32,110 nt of DNA, from contig JAICJD010000025.1 in NCBI GenBank assembly GCA_025928645.1, forward strand, positions 1 through 32,110, given 5' to 3'. This document shows, piece by piece, positions 21,641 through 29,954 of the stretch. The notes under the pieces were generated by a model, which searched no databases, had not been told where the DNA came from, and saw only the letters and a list, made by a program, of their open reading frames with translations. The DNA comes from Gemmatimonadales bacterium. Its GTDB lineage: Bacteria; Gemmatimonadota; Gemmatimonadetes; Gemmatimonadales; GWC2-71-9. The first letter of the stretch is position 1. Each line of letters begins with the position of its first letter. A program made the position numbers and the translations under genes.

Positions 21641-24448
21641 GTGCTCGAACGCCTCGTCCGGTGGCTCCCCGTCCCTCTCGCCGCCCTGCTCGCGGCGGCA
21701 CCCCTCGCCGCCCAGTCCGGCACCCTGCAGGGCACCGTGGCCGACAGCACCGGTGAGGCGCTGGCCAACGCCACGGTGTCGGTCGGGGCGGCCGGGCTCC
21801 GCGCCACGTCCGCCGGCAACGGCGCCTACGAGGTCCGCGGCATCCCGCCCGGCAAGTACACGGTGCGGGTGCGGCTCATCGGCTACCAGGCCGGGAGCGC
21901 CTCGGTCACCATCACCGCCGGCGACGTCACCCGGCAGGACTTCCGCCTCAGCAAGAGCACGGTGCAGCTCGCGCCGATCGACGTCGTGGTGGGCTCGCGC
22001 GCGCGCCACACCGCCGCCGAAGAGCTGGCCGTGCCGGTGGACGTCTTCCCGTCCGAGCAGCTCGCGCAGCAGGGAAGCACCGAGACCAGCGTGATTCTCG
22101 AGTCGGTGTCGCCCTCGATCAACTTCCCCCGCCAGAGCGTCACCGACGCCGGCGACGTGGTGCGGCCCTTTACCCTCCGCGGCCTGAGCCCCGACCACAC
22201 GCTGGTGCTGCTCAACGGCTGGCGCCGCCACCAGACGGCGCTGGTCAACAACTTCACTTACGGCATGGGCGCGGGCTCGAGCGGCGTCGATCTCAACGCG
22301 ATTCCCTCGAGCGCGCTCGACCGGATCGAGGTGCTGCGCGACGGCGCCGCCGCGCAGTACGGCTCGGACGCGATCGCGGGCGTGGTGAACCTGGTGCTCA
22401 AGGACGGCGCCTTCACCCCCTTTCTCAGGGGCGACGTGGGCCGCTACACCACCGACGATTATCCCGACGACGGCACCACCACCAACGTGAACGGCGGCTG
22501 GGGGATTCCCATCGGGAAGGGGTCGCTCGGCCTGTTCGGCGAGTTCCGCGACCGCCAGCCCACCAACCGCGCCTGGGCCGACCGGTTCGAGACCGCCGGC
22601 ACCGGCGTGGCGGACTCGATCAACGACATCGGGCAGGTGGTCCACAAGAACAATCCGGTCCCGCAGCCGAACCACCACTGGGGCGACGGGCTCGAGAAGG
22701 ACGCGCTCACCTTCGCCAACTTCCGGTTGCCGGTCACCCCGTCAGGCAGCAGCGAGATCTACGCCTTCGGCGGTTACAGCCACCGCGACGGCATCGGCAA
22801 CCCGTACCGGCGCTATGCCGGGAGCGCCCGGAGCTGGGACCAGATCTATCCGCTCGGCTTCCTGCCCAACATCGAGGGTTTGGTGACGGACTACTCGATG
22901 GCGGGCGGCGTGAGGGGCGTGGTGTCGGGCTGGAGTTACGACCTGGGCGGCACCTTCGGGCACAACCACTTCAACTACGAGATCGGCAATACCCTCAACG
23001 CCTCGCTCGGGCCGTGCCTCGACGTGCCCTGCGCGCCCGGCGCCGACGGCGTGCTCGGCACCGCGGACGATCCCGGCGTTCCCAACCAGCTCGACTTCTT
23101 CGCCGGGCGGGTGCTGCGCGAGGAGTGGATCACCGCGCTCAACATCGCCAAGCCGGTGGAGCTGGGGCTCCGCAATCCGGTGAACCTGGCCTTCGGCGCG
23201 GCCTTCCGGCGCGAGCGCTACGCGATCCGCCCGGGCGAGCTCGCCTCGTACGTCAACGGCGGCGCGATCGCCCAGGTCGGCGGTGATACCCTCGCCGTGA
23301 GCGGCTCGCAGTCGTTCCCCGGCTTCACCCCGAGCGACGCGACCGACCGCCACCGCAACAACTTCGGACTGTACGCCGACGCGGAGAGCCAGCTCTCGCC
23401 CAAGGTGCTGGCCGACGTGGCCGCGCGCTACGAGGACTACAGCGACTTCGGCTCGCGGGTGAGCGGAAAGATTTCCGCCCGGTTCCAGCCGTCGCGCCGG
23501 GTGACGCTGCGCGCCGCGGCCAGCACCGGCTTCCGCGCGCCGGGCCTGAGCCAGATCGCGTTCAGCAAGGTGGTGACCAACGTGATCGCGGGCGAGTTCA
23601 TCGACGTGGGCCTGTTCCCGGTGGACAACCCCGCCTCGGTGGCCCTCGGCGCCAAGCCGCTGCAGGAGGAGACCGCGTTCAACCTGAGCGCGGGCGTCGT
23701 GGTCACGCCGGTGGACAACCTCACCATCACGGCCGACTACTTCCGCATCAAGATCAACAACCAGATCCTGCTCGGCGCCACCTTCGACGACGACGCCACG
23801 GTGGCGATCCTCGCGAACGCGGGCATCACCAACGTGGGCGGCGTGCAGTACTTCACCAACGGCCTCGACACCCGGACCCAGGGCCTGGACATCACGGGCG
23901 ACTACAAGACCCCGGCCGGCGCGGGCACGCTCGGGCTCACGCTCGGCTTCAACTACACCCGCAACAAGATCACCCACGTGGATCCGCTGCCGCAGGTGCT
24001 CATCGACGCCGGCTCGACCGAGCCGGGCCTGCTCGACTCGGTGACGGCGATCGGCATCCAAGACGAGCGCCCCGACTGGCGCGGCACGCTGCAGGCCAAC
24101 TACGACATCGGGCGGGTGAGCGCGCTCGGCCGCTTCTCCTACTACGGCGGGTTCCGCTCGGCGCAGCCGGGCTTCTGCGACCTGTGCGGCGACAGCTACG
24201 GCGGCAAGGGTCTCACCGACGTCGAGCTGGGCTACCGGTTCAACCTGATCAAGCTGGCGGTGGGCGTGCGCAACCTGTTCGACGTCTACCCCGACCAGCC
24301 GAGCTCCACGCTCGTGGTCGACGACGCGGGCGACACCGCCAAGGACTTCAACGACAACTTCGGCACCTTCCCCTGGGCGGCGGCCTCGCCGTTCGGATAC
24401 AACGGACGGTTCCTGTACGCGAGGACGGAGATACAGCTGGCGCGATGA
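21641..24448 (+). CDS. TonB-dependent receptor (non-SusC type)
   Basis: A 935-residue outer-membrane receptor. A signal peptide (LAALLAAAPLAAQ) is followed by a carboxypeptidase-regulatory-like domain (LQGTVADSTGEALANATV ... GIPPGKYTVRVRLIGY). The plug has TLRGLSPDHTLVLLNGWRRH, then LDRIEVLRDGAAAQYGSDAIAGVVNLVLK, and a C-terminal barrel ends in YARTEIQLAR. The plug motif RIEVLRDGAAAQYG is that of the receptor class typified by the iron and vitamin transporters and common in Gemmatimonadota and Proteobacteria; it has no SusD partner. The ligand is unknown. The GTG at 21641 has CGGAGG four bases upstream and starts the signal peptide. It is divergent from susCD, so the two transporters may answer the same signal. 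Confidence 0.92.
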   Translation: MLERLVRWLPVPLAALLAAAPLAAQSGTLQGTVADSTGEALANATVSVGAAGLRATSAGNGAYEVRGIPPGKYTVRVRLIGYQAGSASVTITAGDVTRQDFRLSKSTVQLAPIDVVVGSRARHTAAEELAVPVDVFPSEQLAQQGSTETSVILESVSPSINFPRQSVTDAGDVVRPFTLRGLSPDHTLVLLNGWRRHQTALVNNFTYGMGAGSSGVDLNAIPSSALDRIEVLRDGAAAQYGSDAIAGVVNLVLKDGAFTPFLRGDVGRYTTDDYPDDGTTTNVNGGWGIPIGKGSLGLFGEFRDRQPTNRAWADRFETAGTGVADSINDIGQVVHKNNPVPQPNHHWGDGLEKDALTFANFRLPVTPSGSSEIYAFGGYSHRDGIGNPYRRYAGSARSWDQIYPLGFLPNIEGLVTDYSMAGGVRGVVSGWSYDLGGTFGHNHFNYEIGNTLNASLGPCLDVPCAPGADGVLGTADDPGVPNQLDFFAGRVLREEWITALNIAKPVELGLRNPVNLAFGAAFRRERYAIRPGELASYVNGGAIAQVGGDTLAVSGSQSFPGFTPSDATDRHRNNFGLYADAESQLSPKVLADVAARYEDYSDFGSRVSGKISARFQPSRRVTLRAAASTGFRAPGLSQIAFSKVVTNVIAGEFIDVGLFPVDNPASVALGAKPLQEETAFNLSAGVVVTPVDNLTITADYFRIKINNQILLGATFDDDATVAILANAGITNVGGVQYFTNGLDTRTQGLDITGDYKTPAGAGTLGLTLGFNYTRNKITHVDPLPQVLIDAGSTEPGLLDSVTAIGIQDERPDWRGTLQANYDIGRVSALGRFSYYGGFRSAQPGFCDLCGDSYGGKGLTDVELGYRFNLIKLAVGVRNLFDVYPDQPSSTLVVDDAGDTAKDFNDNFGTFPWAAASPFGYNGRFLYARTEIQLAR

Positions 24449-24462
24449 TCCCGGGGGGGGCT

Positions 24463-24534
24463 GAGTCACCCTGAGCGAAGCGAAAGGGGGCGCGCGTCCG
24501 GGCGTGCCCCCTTTCGCTTCGCTCAGGGTGACTC
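24463..24534. repeat. large inverted repeat with 29-base perfect arms
   Basis: The left arm (24463-24491) and right arm (24506-24534) are exact reverse complements around a 14-base centre. The arm starts GAGTCACCCTGAGCGAAGCG and ends AAAGGGGGC. Its inner half recurs at 2299-2333 and its outer half is related to the repeat at 28600-28692. As RNA it forms a very stable hairpin and would also act as a terminator after the receptor gene. Confidence 0.9.
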
Positions 24535-24597
24535 GTGACGAGCTTTCGCGTTCTCACCGCCACGGGTAAGATTCCCCACCCCAAACCACTGCCCTTC

Positions 24598-26190
24598 ATG
24601 TCCGTTTCCTACGATCTCATCGTCATCGGCGCCGGCCACAACGGGCTCGTGACCGCGGCCTACGCCGCGCGTGCGGGGCTCAAGACCCTCGTGCTCGAGC
24701 GCCGCGACGTGCTGGGCGGCGCCTGCGTCACCGAGGAGATCTGGCCCGGCTACAAGATCTCGACCGCGGCCTACGTGAACAGTCTGCTCCGGCCCGAGAT
24801 CATCCGGGACCTCGAGCTCGCCCGCCACGGCTTCGAGATGCTGCCGCGGAATCCGTCGTCCTTCACGCCCTTCCCCGACGGGCGATCGCTCCTGCTGGGC
24901 CCCGACAAGGAGCTCACCCGCCGCGAGATCTCGAAGTTCTCCGCGAAGGATGCCGACGCGCTCCCCCGCTACGAGGCGATGCTCGAGCGCGTCGCCGATT
25001 TCCTCGAGCCCACCCTGGTCATGACGCCGCCCAATCCCTGGTCGTTCCGGCCGGGGAACCTGCTGCAGCTCGCCAGGCTCGGGTTCAGCTTCGCGCGGCT
25101 CGGCACCGACGGCCAGCAGGCGATCGAGATCCTGACCGGGGCCGCCACCCCGATCCTCGACCGCTGGTTCGAGAGCGAGCAGCTCAAGGTGACGCTCGCG
25201 ACCGACGCGATCATCGGCGCCATGGCGTCGCCGTCCATGCCGGGCACGGCCTACGTGCTGTTCCATCACGTGATGGGGGAGACCAACGGCGTGCGCGGCG
25301 TCTGGGGCTACGTGCGGGGCGGCATGGGCGGGATCAGCAACGCCATTGCGAGCGCGGCGCGGGAGGCCGGCGCGGAGATCCGGACCGGCGCGGAGGTTGG
25401 GCGGATCCTGGTCCGGGACGGGAGCGCGATCGGCGTGGCGCTGGCCGACGGCACCGAGATCCGGGCGCCCCGCGTGGCCTCGGGGGCCGACGCCACCGTC
25501 ACCTTCCTCCGGCTCATGGAGCCGGGCGACCTGCCCGCCGAGTTCGTGACGGCGGTGCGCAACATCGACTACGCCAGCGCGAGCTGCAAGATCAACATCG
25601 CGCTGAGCGAGCTGCCGAGCTTCACCGCGGTGCCCGGCACGGCGGCGGGGCCGCAGCACCGCGGCACGATCCACATCTCGCCCACGATGGACTACATCGA
25701 GCGGGCGTACGACGACGCCAAGTACGGCCGGCCCTCACAGCAGCCGATCATCGAGGCCACGATCCCGTCTTCGCTCGACGACACGCTGGCCCCGCCCGGC
25801 AAGTACGTCATGTCGATGTTCACCCAGTACTTCCCGTACAAGCTGGCGCCGGGGCTGTCGCTGGACGAGGAGCGGGAGAAGTACGCCGATCGCTGCTTCG
25901 ACCTGATGAACCAGTTCGCGCCCAACTTCAAGCGCTCGGTGATCGCGCGGCAGGTGCTGACGCCGGTGGACCTGGAGCAGCGTTTCGGCCTCACCGGCGG
26001 CAACATCATGCAGGGCGTGATGTCGCTGAGCAGTCTGTCGTTCATGCGCCCGGTCCCGGGCTACGCGGACTACCGTACGCCAGTGCGGGGGCTGTATCTC
26101 TGCGGGGCGGCGACGCATCCGGGGGGCGGGGTCATGGGCGCGTGCGGCTACAACGCGGCGCGCGAGATCGTTCGGGATCTTCGCGGCTGA
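24598..26190 (+). CDS. FAD-dependent oxidoreductase, PYROXD2/phytoene desaturase-like
   Basis: A 530-residue flavoprotein. The N-terminal Rossmann motif DLIVIGAGHNGLVTAAYAA continues to an acidic residue after VLE (FAD ribose), then RRDVLGGAC. The C-terminal FAD segment GLYLCGAATHPGGGVMGACGY closes the fold. The AVNG/YVNSLLRPEI region and overall length match the PYROXD2/CrtI-like group of NAD(P)/FAD amine-oxidase-type enzymes rather than true carotenoid desaturases, and no carotenoid genes lie nearby. The ATG at 24598 fits the fold start; there is no obvious ribosome-binding site. It heads a chain with spacings of 3, -4 and -4 bases to the small ORF, a Rieske oxygenase and a sarcosine-oxidase-like enzyme. 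It is therefore probably part of a shared catabolic pathway; its substrate is unknown. Confidence 0.87.
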   Translation: MSVSYDLIVIGAGHNGLVTAAYAARAGLKTLVLERRDVLGGACVTEEIWPGYKISTAAYVNSLLRPEIIRDLELARHGFEMLPRNPSSFTPFPDGRSLLLGPDKELTRREISKFSAKDADALPRYEAMLERVADFLEPTLVMTPPNPWSFRPGNLLQLARLGFSFARLGTDGQQAIEILTGAATPILDRWFESEQLKVTLATDAIIGAMASPSMPGTAYVLFHHVMGETNGVRGVWGYVRGGMGGISNAIASAAREAGAEIRTGAEVGRILVRDGSAIGVALADGTEIRAPRVASGADATVTFLRLMEPGDLPAEFVTAVRNIDYASASCKINIALSELPSFTAVPGTAAGPQHRGTIHISPTMDYIERAYDDAKYGRPSQQPIIEATIPSSLDDTLAPPGKYVMSMFTQYFPYKLAPGLSLDEEREKYADRCFDLMNQFAPNFKRSVIARQVLTPVDLEQRFGLTGGNIMQGVMSLSSLSFMRPVPGYADYRTPVRGLYLCGAATHPGGGVMGACGYNAAREIVRDLRG

Positions 26191-26193
26191 GCG

Positions 26194-26280
26194 ATGACGG
26201 AGCACCGGTTCGAGGAGTTCAGCAACGATCTGGCGGTCTGGGTCTTCTTCTACGGGCCCGAGGGCGGAGAGTCCGCGTGA
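26194..26280 (+). CDS. 28-residue small ORF coupled to the Rieske gene
   Basis: ATG at 26194 starts three bases after the flavoprotein stop, and TGA at 26278-26280 overlaps the GTG start of the Rieske gene as GTGA. The peptide is MTEHRFEEFSNDLAVWVFFY plus GPEGGESA, with an acidic N-terminal half and an aromatic hydrophobic centre (VWVFFY). No homology is recognised. It fills the only gap in an otherwise overlapping gene chain, so it may be a real microprotein, for example a subunit or a coupling ORF that delivers ribosomes to the next start. The absence of a strong Shine-Dalgarno sequence and the short length leave it uncertain. Confidence 0.45.
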   Translation: MTEHRFEEFSNDLAVWVFFYGPEGGESA

Positions 26281-27395
26281 GCCCCGAACCACCCGCCGGC
26301 GGCTTGGAGCGCACGCTCCCGCGCGAGGCCTACCTCTCGCCCGAGGGCTTCGAGCGCGAGAAGGAGCGGATCCTCTTCCGCGAGTGGTTCGTGGTCGGAC
26401 GCGAAGAAGAGCTCGCCGAGGCGGGCGACTACGTGGTGAAGGACGTCGCGGGCGAGAGCATCCTGGTCGTCCGCACCCGCGGGGGCCGGCTGGCCGCGCA
26501 CTACAACGTCTGCCGTCACCGCGGCTCGCAGCTCGTGCCCGACTGCCTCGCCGGCCGGTTCGCCGGCGGCATCCGCTGCCCGTACCACTCCTGGACCTAC
26601 ACGCTCGAAGGCGAGCTCCGCACCGCGCCGTTTCTCGATGAGGCCGACGGGCTCGCCCGCGCCGAGCTGTCGCTCCATCCGGTCGGCGTGGACACGTGGG
26701 GCGGTTTCGTGTTCGTGAACCTCACGCCGGCGGAGGCGGCCGCGGCGGGACACACGCTCGCCGCCCAGCTCGGCCCGGCCCCGGAGCGGCTCCGCCGCTA
26801 TCCGCTCGGCGAGCTTCGGCTCGGGCGCCGGATCGCCTACGAGGTCCGCGCCAACTGGAAGGTCATGCTGGAGAACTACAACGAGTGCTACCACTGCGGG
26901 CCGGTCCATCCGGAGCTGTGCCGCCTGGTGCCCGCGTTCAGGCAGCGCGGCGGCTCGGAGCTCGACTGGGAACGGGGGATCCCGCACCGCGACGGCGCCT
27001 GGACCTTCACCGCGAGCGGCACCACGGATCGCCGGCCGTTTCCCGGGCTGAGCGAGGACGAGCGGGTGCGGCACAAGGGCGAGTTAATCTACCCCAACTT
27101 CATGCTGAGCCTGAGCGCCGAGCACGTCGCGGCGTTCTACCTGCTGCCGGGGGCCGTGGACCGCACCACGATCGTCGCCGAGTTTCTGTTTCACCCCGAC
27201 GAGGTCGAGCGCGACGAGTTCGATCCGGCCGACGCGGTGGACTTCTGGGACCTGGTGAACCGGCAGGACTGGGCGATCTGCGAATCGGTGCAGCGCGGCA
27301 TGACGTCGCGCGTGTTCCAGGGCGGGTTCTACGCCCCGATGGAGAGCGCGAGCCTGGACATCCGCCGCTACATCTCGGAGCGTCTCGGCCGATGA
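26277..27395 (+). CDS. Rieske 2Fe-2S oxygenase alpha subunit, quaternary-amine type
   Basis: A 372-residue non-heme iron oxygenase. The Rieske centre is Cys79-x-His81 (CRHRG) and Cys101-x-x-His104 (CPYHSW). The mononuclear iron site has His206 and His211 in NYNECYHCGPVH and an Asp in NRQDWAICE. The residue bridging the two centres is Glu203, whereas ring-hydroxylating dioxygenases use Asp; Glu is known from carnitine monooxygenase and related glycine-betaine/choline-type enzymes. N-demethylation or C-N cleavage of a methylated amine is therefore more likely than arene oxidation. The GTG start overlaps the upstream stop as GTGA; the next gene starts inside the stop as ATGA, so translation is coupled. 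The reductase partner is not encoded here. Confidence 0.88.
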   Translation: MSPEPPAGGLERTLPREAYLSPEGFEREKERILFREWFVVGREEELAEAGDYVVKDVAGESILVVRTRGGRLAAHYNVCRHRGSQLVPDCLAGRFAGGIRCPYHSWTYTLEGELRTAPFLDEADGLARAELSLHPVGVDTWGGFVFVNLTPAEAAAAGHTLAAQLGPAPERLRRYPLGELRLGRRIAYEVRANWKVMLENYNECYHCGPVHPELCRLVPAFRQRGGSELDWERGIPHRDGAWTFTASGTTDRRPFPGLSEDERVRHKGELIYPNFMLSLSAEHVAAFYLLPGAVDRTTIVAEFLFHPDEVERDEFDPADAVDFWDLVNRQDWAICESVQRGMTSRVFQGGFYAPMESASLDIRRYISERLGR

Positions 27396-28558
27396 GGCGC
27401 GACTACGAGTACATCGTCCTCGGCCTCGGCGGCTGGGGCAGCGCCGCGGCCTACTGGCTCTCCCGCCGGGCCGGCGCCGACGTGCTCGGCCTCGAGCAGT
27501 ACGAGCTGGGCCACGTGCGCGGCGAGTCGCAGGACCACTCGCGCATCATCCGCCTGTCGTACCACACGCCCGAGTATGTCGAGCTGGCGAAGCACGCGTA
27601 CCGCGCCTGGGCGGACATCGAGCGCGACGCCGGTCAGCAGCTCGTCCTCCGGACCGGCGGCCTCGACTTCGCCCCGCGCGAGAGCGCCATCCCGCTCGCA
27701 AGCTACAGCGGCAGCATGGACGCGGCCGGGGTGCCGTACGAGCATCTCGATGCCGCGGAGATCCGCCGCCGCTGGCCGGTGATCAAGGCGACCGACGACA
27801 TCCACGGCCTGTTCCAGCCCGAGAGCGGGATCGCGATGGCGGCGCGCGGCAACGCGGCCCACCTGCGCATGGCCCGCGAGCACGGCGCGACCCTGCTCGA
27901 TGGGACGCCGGTCGAAGCCATCCACCCGCGCGATGGCGAGATCGACGTGGCCGCCGGCGGGGTCATGTACCGCTGCCGTCGCCTGATCATCGCGGCGGGC
28001 GCCTGGACCAACGGCGCGCTGACCCATCTCGGCATGCGGCTCCCGCTTCGGGTTACCAAGGAGCAGGTCACCTACTTCGCGACCCCGCACGCGGCGGAGT
28101 TCGAGCCGGGCCGGTTTCCGGTCTGGATCTGGATGGACGACCCCTGCTTCTACGGGTTCCCGGTGTTCGGCGAGCCCGGTCCCAAGGCGGGCCAGGACGC
28201 GGGCGGGCTCGAGACCGATCCGGTCACCCGCACGTTCGAGCCGGACCGGGCAGCGCTCGGCCGAACCATCGCGTTTCTCGAGCAGTACATTCCCCGGGCG
28301 CTCGGCCCGACCATCTACACCAAGACCTGCCTCTACACCCTCACGCCCGACCGCGACTTCGTGCTGGACCGCCTGCCGGCGCACCCCGAGATCACGGTCG
28401 GCGTGGGCGGCGGGCACGGGTACAAATTCGCGTCGCTGATGGGGCAAATCCTGAGCGAGCTCGCCATCGACGGCCGGACGGAGCGCAACATCGAGCCGTT
28501 CCGGATCGACCGGGCCATTTTGCAGCTCGAGAACCCGCCGGTGAATTACATGGTGTAG
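27392..28558 (+). CDS. monomeric sarcosine oxidase-type FAD amine oxidase
   Basis: A 388-residue flavoenzyme of the MSOX/N-methyltryptophan oxidase/pipecolate oxidase group. It has the dinucleotide fold YIVLGLGGWGSAAAYWL and the ES.DHSRIIR segment of MSOX. Cys313, in KTCLYTLTPD, matches the cysteine that carries covalently bound FAD (about Cys315 in MSOX), and it ends in a GGGHGYKFA motif. It oxidises secondary N-methyl amines to the demethylated amine, formaldehyde and hydrogen peroxide. In the betaine pathway it would be the last step, sarcosine to glycine; other N-methyl substrates are possible. Length agrees with the family. It starts inside the stop codon of the Rieske gene (ATGA). Confidence 0.9.
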   Translation: MRRDYEYIVLGLGGWGSAAAYWLSRRAGADVLGLEQYELGHVRGESQDHSRIIRLSYHTPEYVELAKHAYRAWADIERDAGQQLVLRTGGLDFAPRESAIPLASYSGSMDAAGVPYEHLDAAEIRRRWPVIKATDDIHGLFQPESGIAMAARGNAAHLRMAREHGATLLDGTPVEAIHPRDGEIDVAAGGVMYRCRRLIIAAGAWTNGALTHLGMRLPLRVTKEQVTYFATPHAAEFEPGRFPVWIWMDDPCFYGFPVFGEPGPKAGQDAGGLETDPVTRTFEPDRAALGRTIAFLEQYIPRALGPTIYTKTCLYTLTPDRDFVLDRLPAHPEITVGVGGGHGYKFASLMGQILSELAIDGRTERNIEPFRIDRAILQLENPPVNYMV

Positions 28559-28599
28559 ACGAAACGGGAGCGGCGAGCGATGAGCCGGGCAGGTACGCC

Positions 28600-28692
28600 A
28601 TGCTGTCATCCCGAGCGCAGCGAGGGATCTAGCTCGGGAATGGCTCGAACTCGGCCCGGCTAGATCCCTCGCTGCGCTCGGGATGACAGCAT
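28600..28692. repeat. large inverted repeat with 33-base perfect arms
   Basis: Arms 28600-28632 and 28660-28692 are exact reverse complements around a 27-base centre. The arm contains TGTCATCCCGAGCGCAGCGA then GGGATCTAG. It lies between convergent genes, where a symmetrical hairpin can terminate both transcripts. The core is related to the repeat at 24463-24534 (GTCAyCCyGAGCG.AGCGA). Confidence 0.92.
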
Positions 28693-28736
28693 TGCCCGCC
28701 TGTCGCCCTCACCGCTCGCCCTCGCCGCCCTCCTGC

Positions 28737-29855
28737 TCAGCGCCCCAGACTCCGCAGCACCTCCCGATCGAACTGCGCCGACAGGCTCTCCCGCCGCGAG
28801 TACGGCCCCGGCCGATACGCCCGCGACTCCACGCCGAGCTGGCTCTGCTCGCAGATGTGCCAGTCCTGCCGGTTCGTCATGTCCCAGAACTCGACCCCGT
28901 CGTCCGGGTTGAACGTCGGATCGCCCAGCGTGGCCGGATGGAACAGCCACGAGCAGCGGATGAAGGTCCGGTCCGTGCCCCGCGGCCACAGGGTGTGGAA
29001 CATCACGTAGTCGGGGTGCAGGCTCAGCAGCATGTTCGGGAAGATCGCGTAGTAGTACACCCGCGTCATGTCTTCCTCGGGCAGGTCGCCGACCGCGACA
29101 CCGCACGACTTGCCCGACATGGTCATGCTCTCCGCGCCGCGCGTCATCACCATGAACCCGCCGGTGAACGGGCCTTCGGTGAGATCGTTCTCGCCGCTGG
29201 TCGGCGGCGTGAGCCTGGACAGCGCCGGATGGACCGGCCCGCAGTGGTAGCACTCCGAGTAGTTCTGGAACAGGAGCTTCCAGTTGGCCTTCACGTCGTA
29301 GTCGATCGTCCGCGCCACCTTGAGGTTCGGCAGGTTGAACCGGCTGAACCGGCCGCTCAGCGTCGACCACGCCTCCTCGAAGGGCTCCGGCCGCTCGGCG
29401 AGGTTGATGAAGAGGAAGCCCTCCCAGCTCGCGACCGCGACCGGAAACAGCGGCCACTCGGCCTTGTCGAAGTGCTCCAGATCGGCCGTCGAGGGCGCGC
29501 CGATCAGATGCCCGTCGAGCCCGTAGGTCCAGGCGTGGTACGGACACTGGATGTTGGGCCCCAGGTTGCCGGCGTGCTCCTCGCAGAGCCGGGTACCCCG
29601 GTGGCGGCAGACATTGTAGAAGGCACGGTAGCCCCCGTCACGGTCCTTGAGGACCAGGACGCTCTCCCGGCCCACCTCGGCCAGGAAGTAGTCCCCCGGA
29701 TTGGTGAGCCGGTCCTCCCTTCCGGCGCAGAGCCAGCGCCTCAAAAAAATGTGTTCCAGCTCCTCGCCGAAGATCTCGGGCGACGTGTAGTATTCGCGCG
29801 ACAGGGTACGGGCCCCGTCGATCGAGATGTCCGTGGTCTTGAGGAAGCTGGTCAC
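28737..29855 (-). CDS. second Rieske 2Fe-2S oxygenase alpha subunit, quaternary-amine type
   Basis: A 372-residue homologue of the Rieske protein at 26277-27395, with the same architecture. Rieske ligands are Cys83/His85 (CRHRG) and Cys104/His107 (CPYHAW). The iron site has His204 and His209 in NYSECYHCGPVH, with the C-terminal Asp in NRQDWHICE. The bridging position is again Glu (Glu201). It differs clearly from the first copy in sequence, so it is an older paralogue rather than a recent duplicate and may act on a different methylated substrate or step. The GTG start has CGGAG eight bases upstream. It is convergent to the oxidase gene, separated by the large inverted repeat. A promoter-like CATATT is seen at about 29889-29894 on this strand. 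Confidence 0.9.
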   Translation of the reverse strand: MTSFLKTTDISIDGARTLSREYYTSPEIFGEELEHIFLRRWLCAGREDRLTNPGDYFLAEVGRESVLVLKDRDGGYRAFYNVCRHRGTRLCEEHAGNLGPNIQCPYHAWTYGLDGHLIGAPSTADLEHFDKAEWPLFPVAVASWEGFLFINLAERPEPFEEAWSTLSGRFSRFNLPNLKVARTIDYDVKANWKLLFQNYSECYHCGPVHPALSRLTPPTSGENDLTEGPFTGGFMVMTRGAESMTMSGKSCGVAVGDLPEEDMTRVYYYAIFPNMLLSLHPDYVMFHTLWPRGTDRTFIRCSWLFHPATLGDPTFNPDDGVEFWDMTNRQDWHICEQSQLGVESRAYRPGPYSRRESLSAQFDREVLRSLGR

Positions 29856-29954
29856 GAGTGGCTCCGGGCATGGGACGAACGGGAAATATGCCACGCGGCC
29901 GAAGGCTCGGGAAGTTGAGCCGCGGCGGCGGGCTTCATCGATAAGGAGGGAAGC

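Noticed and set aside
22742-24469. A 575-codon open frame opposite the TonB-dependent receptor
   Set aside because: Antisense shadow with an Arg/His/Glu/Val-rich composition and no domain signature.
24598-26190. True phytoene desaturase (carotenoid synthesis)
   Set aside because: The fold is related, but there is no phytoene synthase or cyclase nearby, and the motifs and amine-catabolic context fit the PYROXD2-like group better.
24463-28692. Composite transposon bounded by the two large inverted repeats
   Set aside because: Each repeat is itself a complete palindrome with different inner arms, there is no transposase between them, and no target-site duplication is visible.
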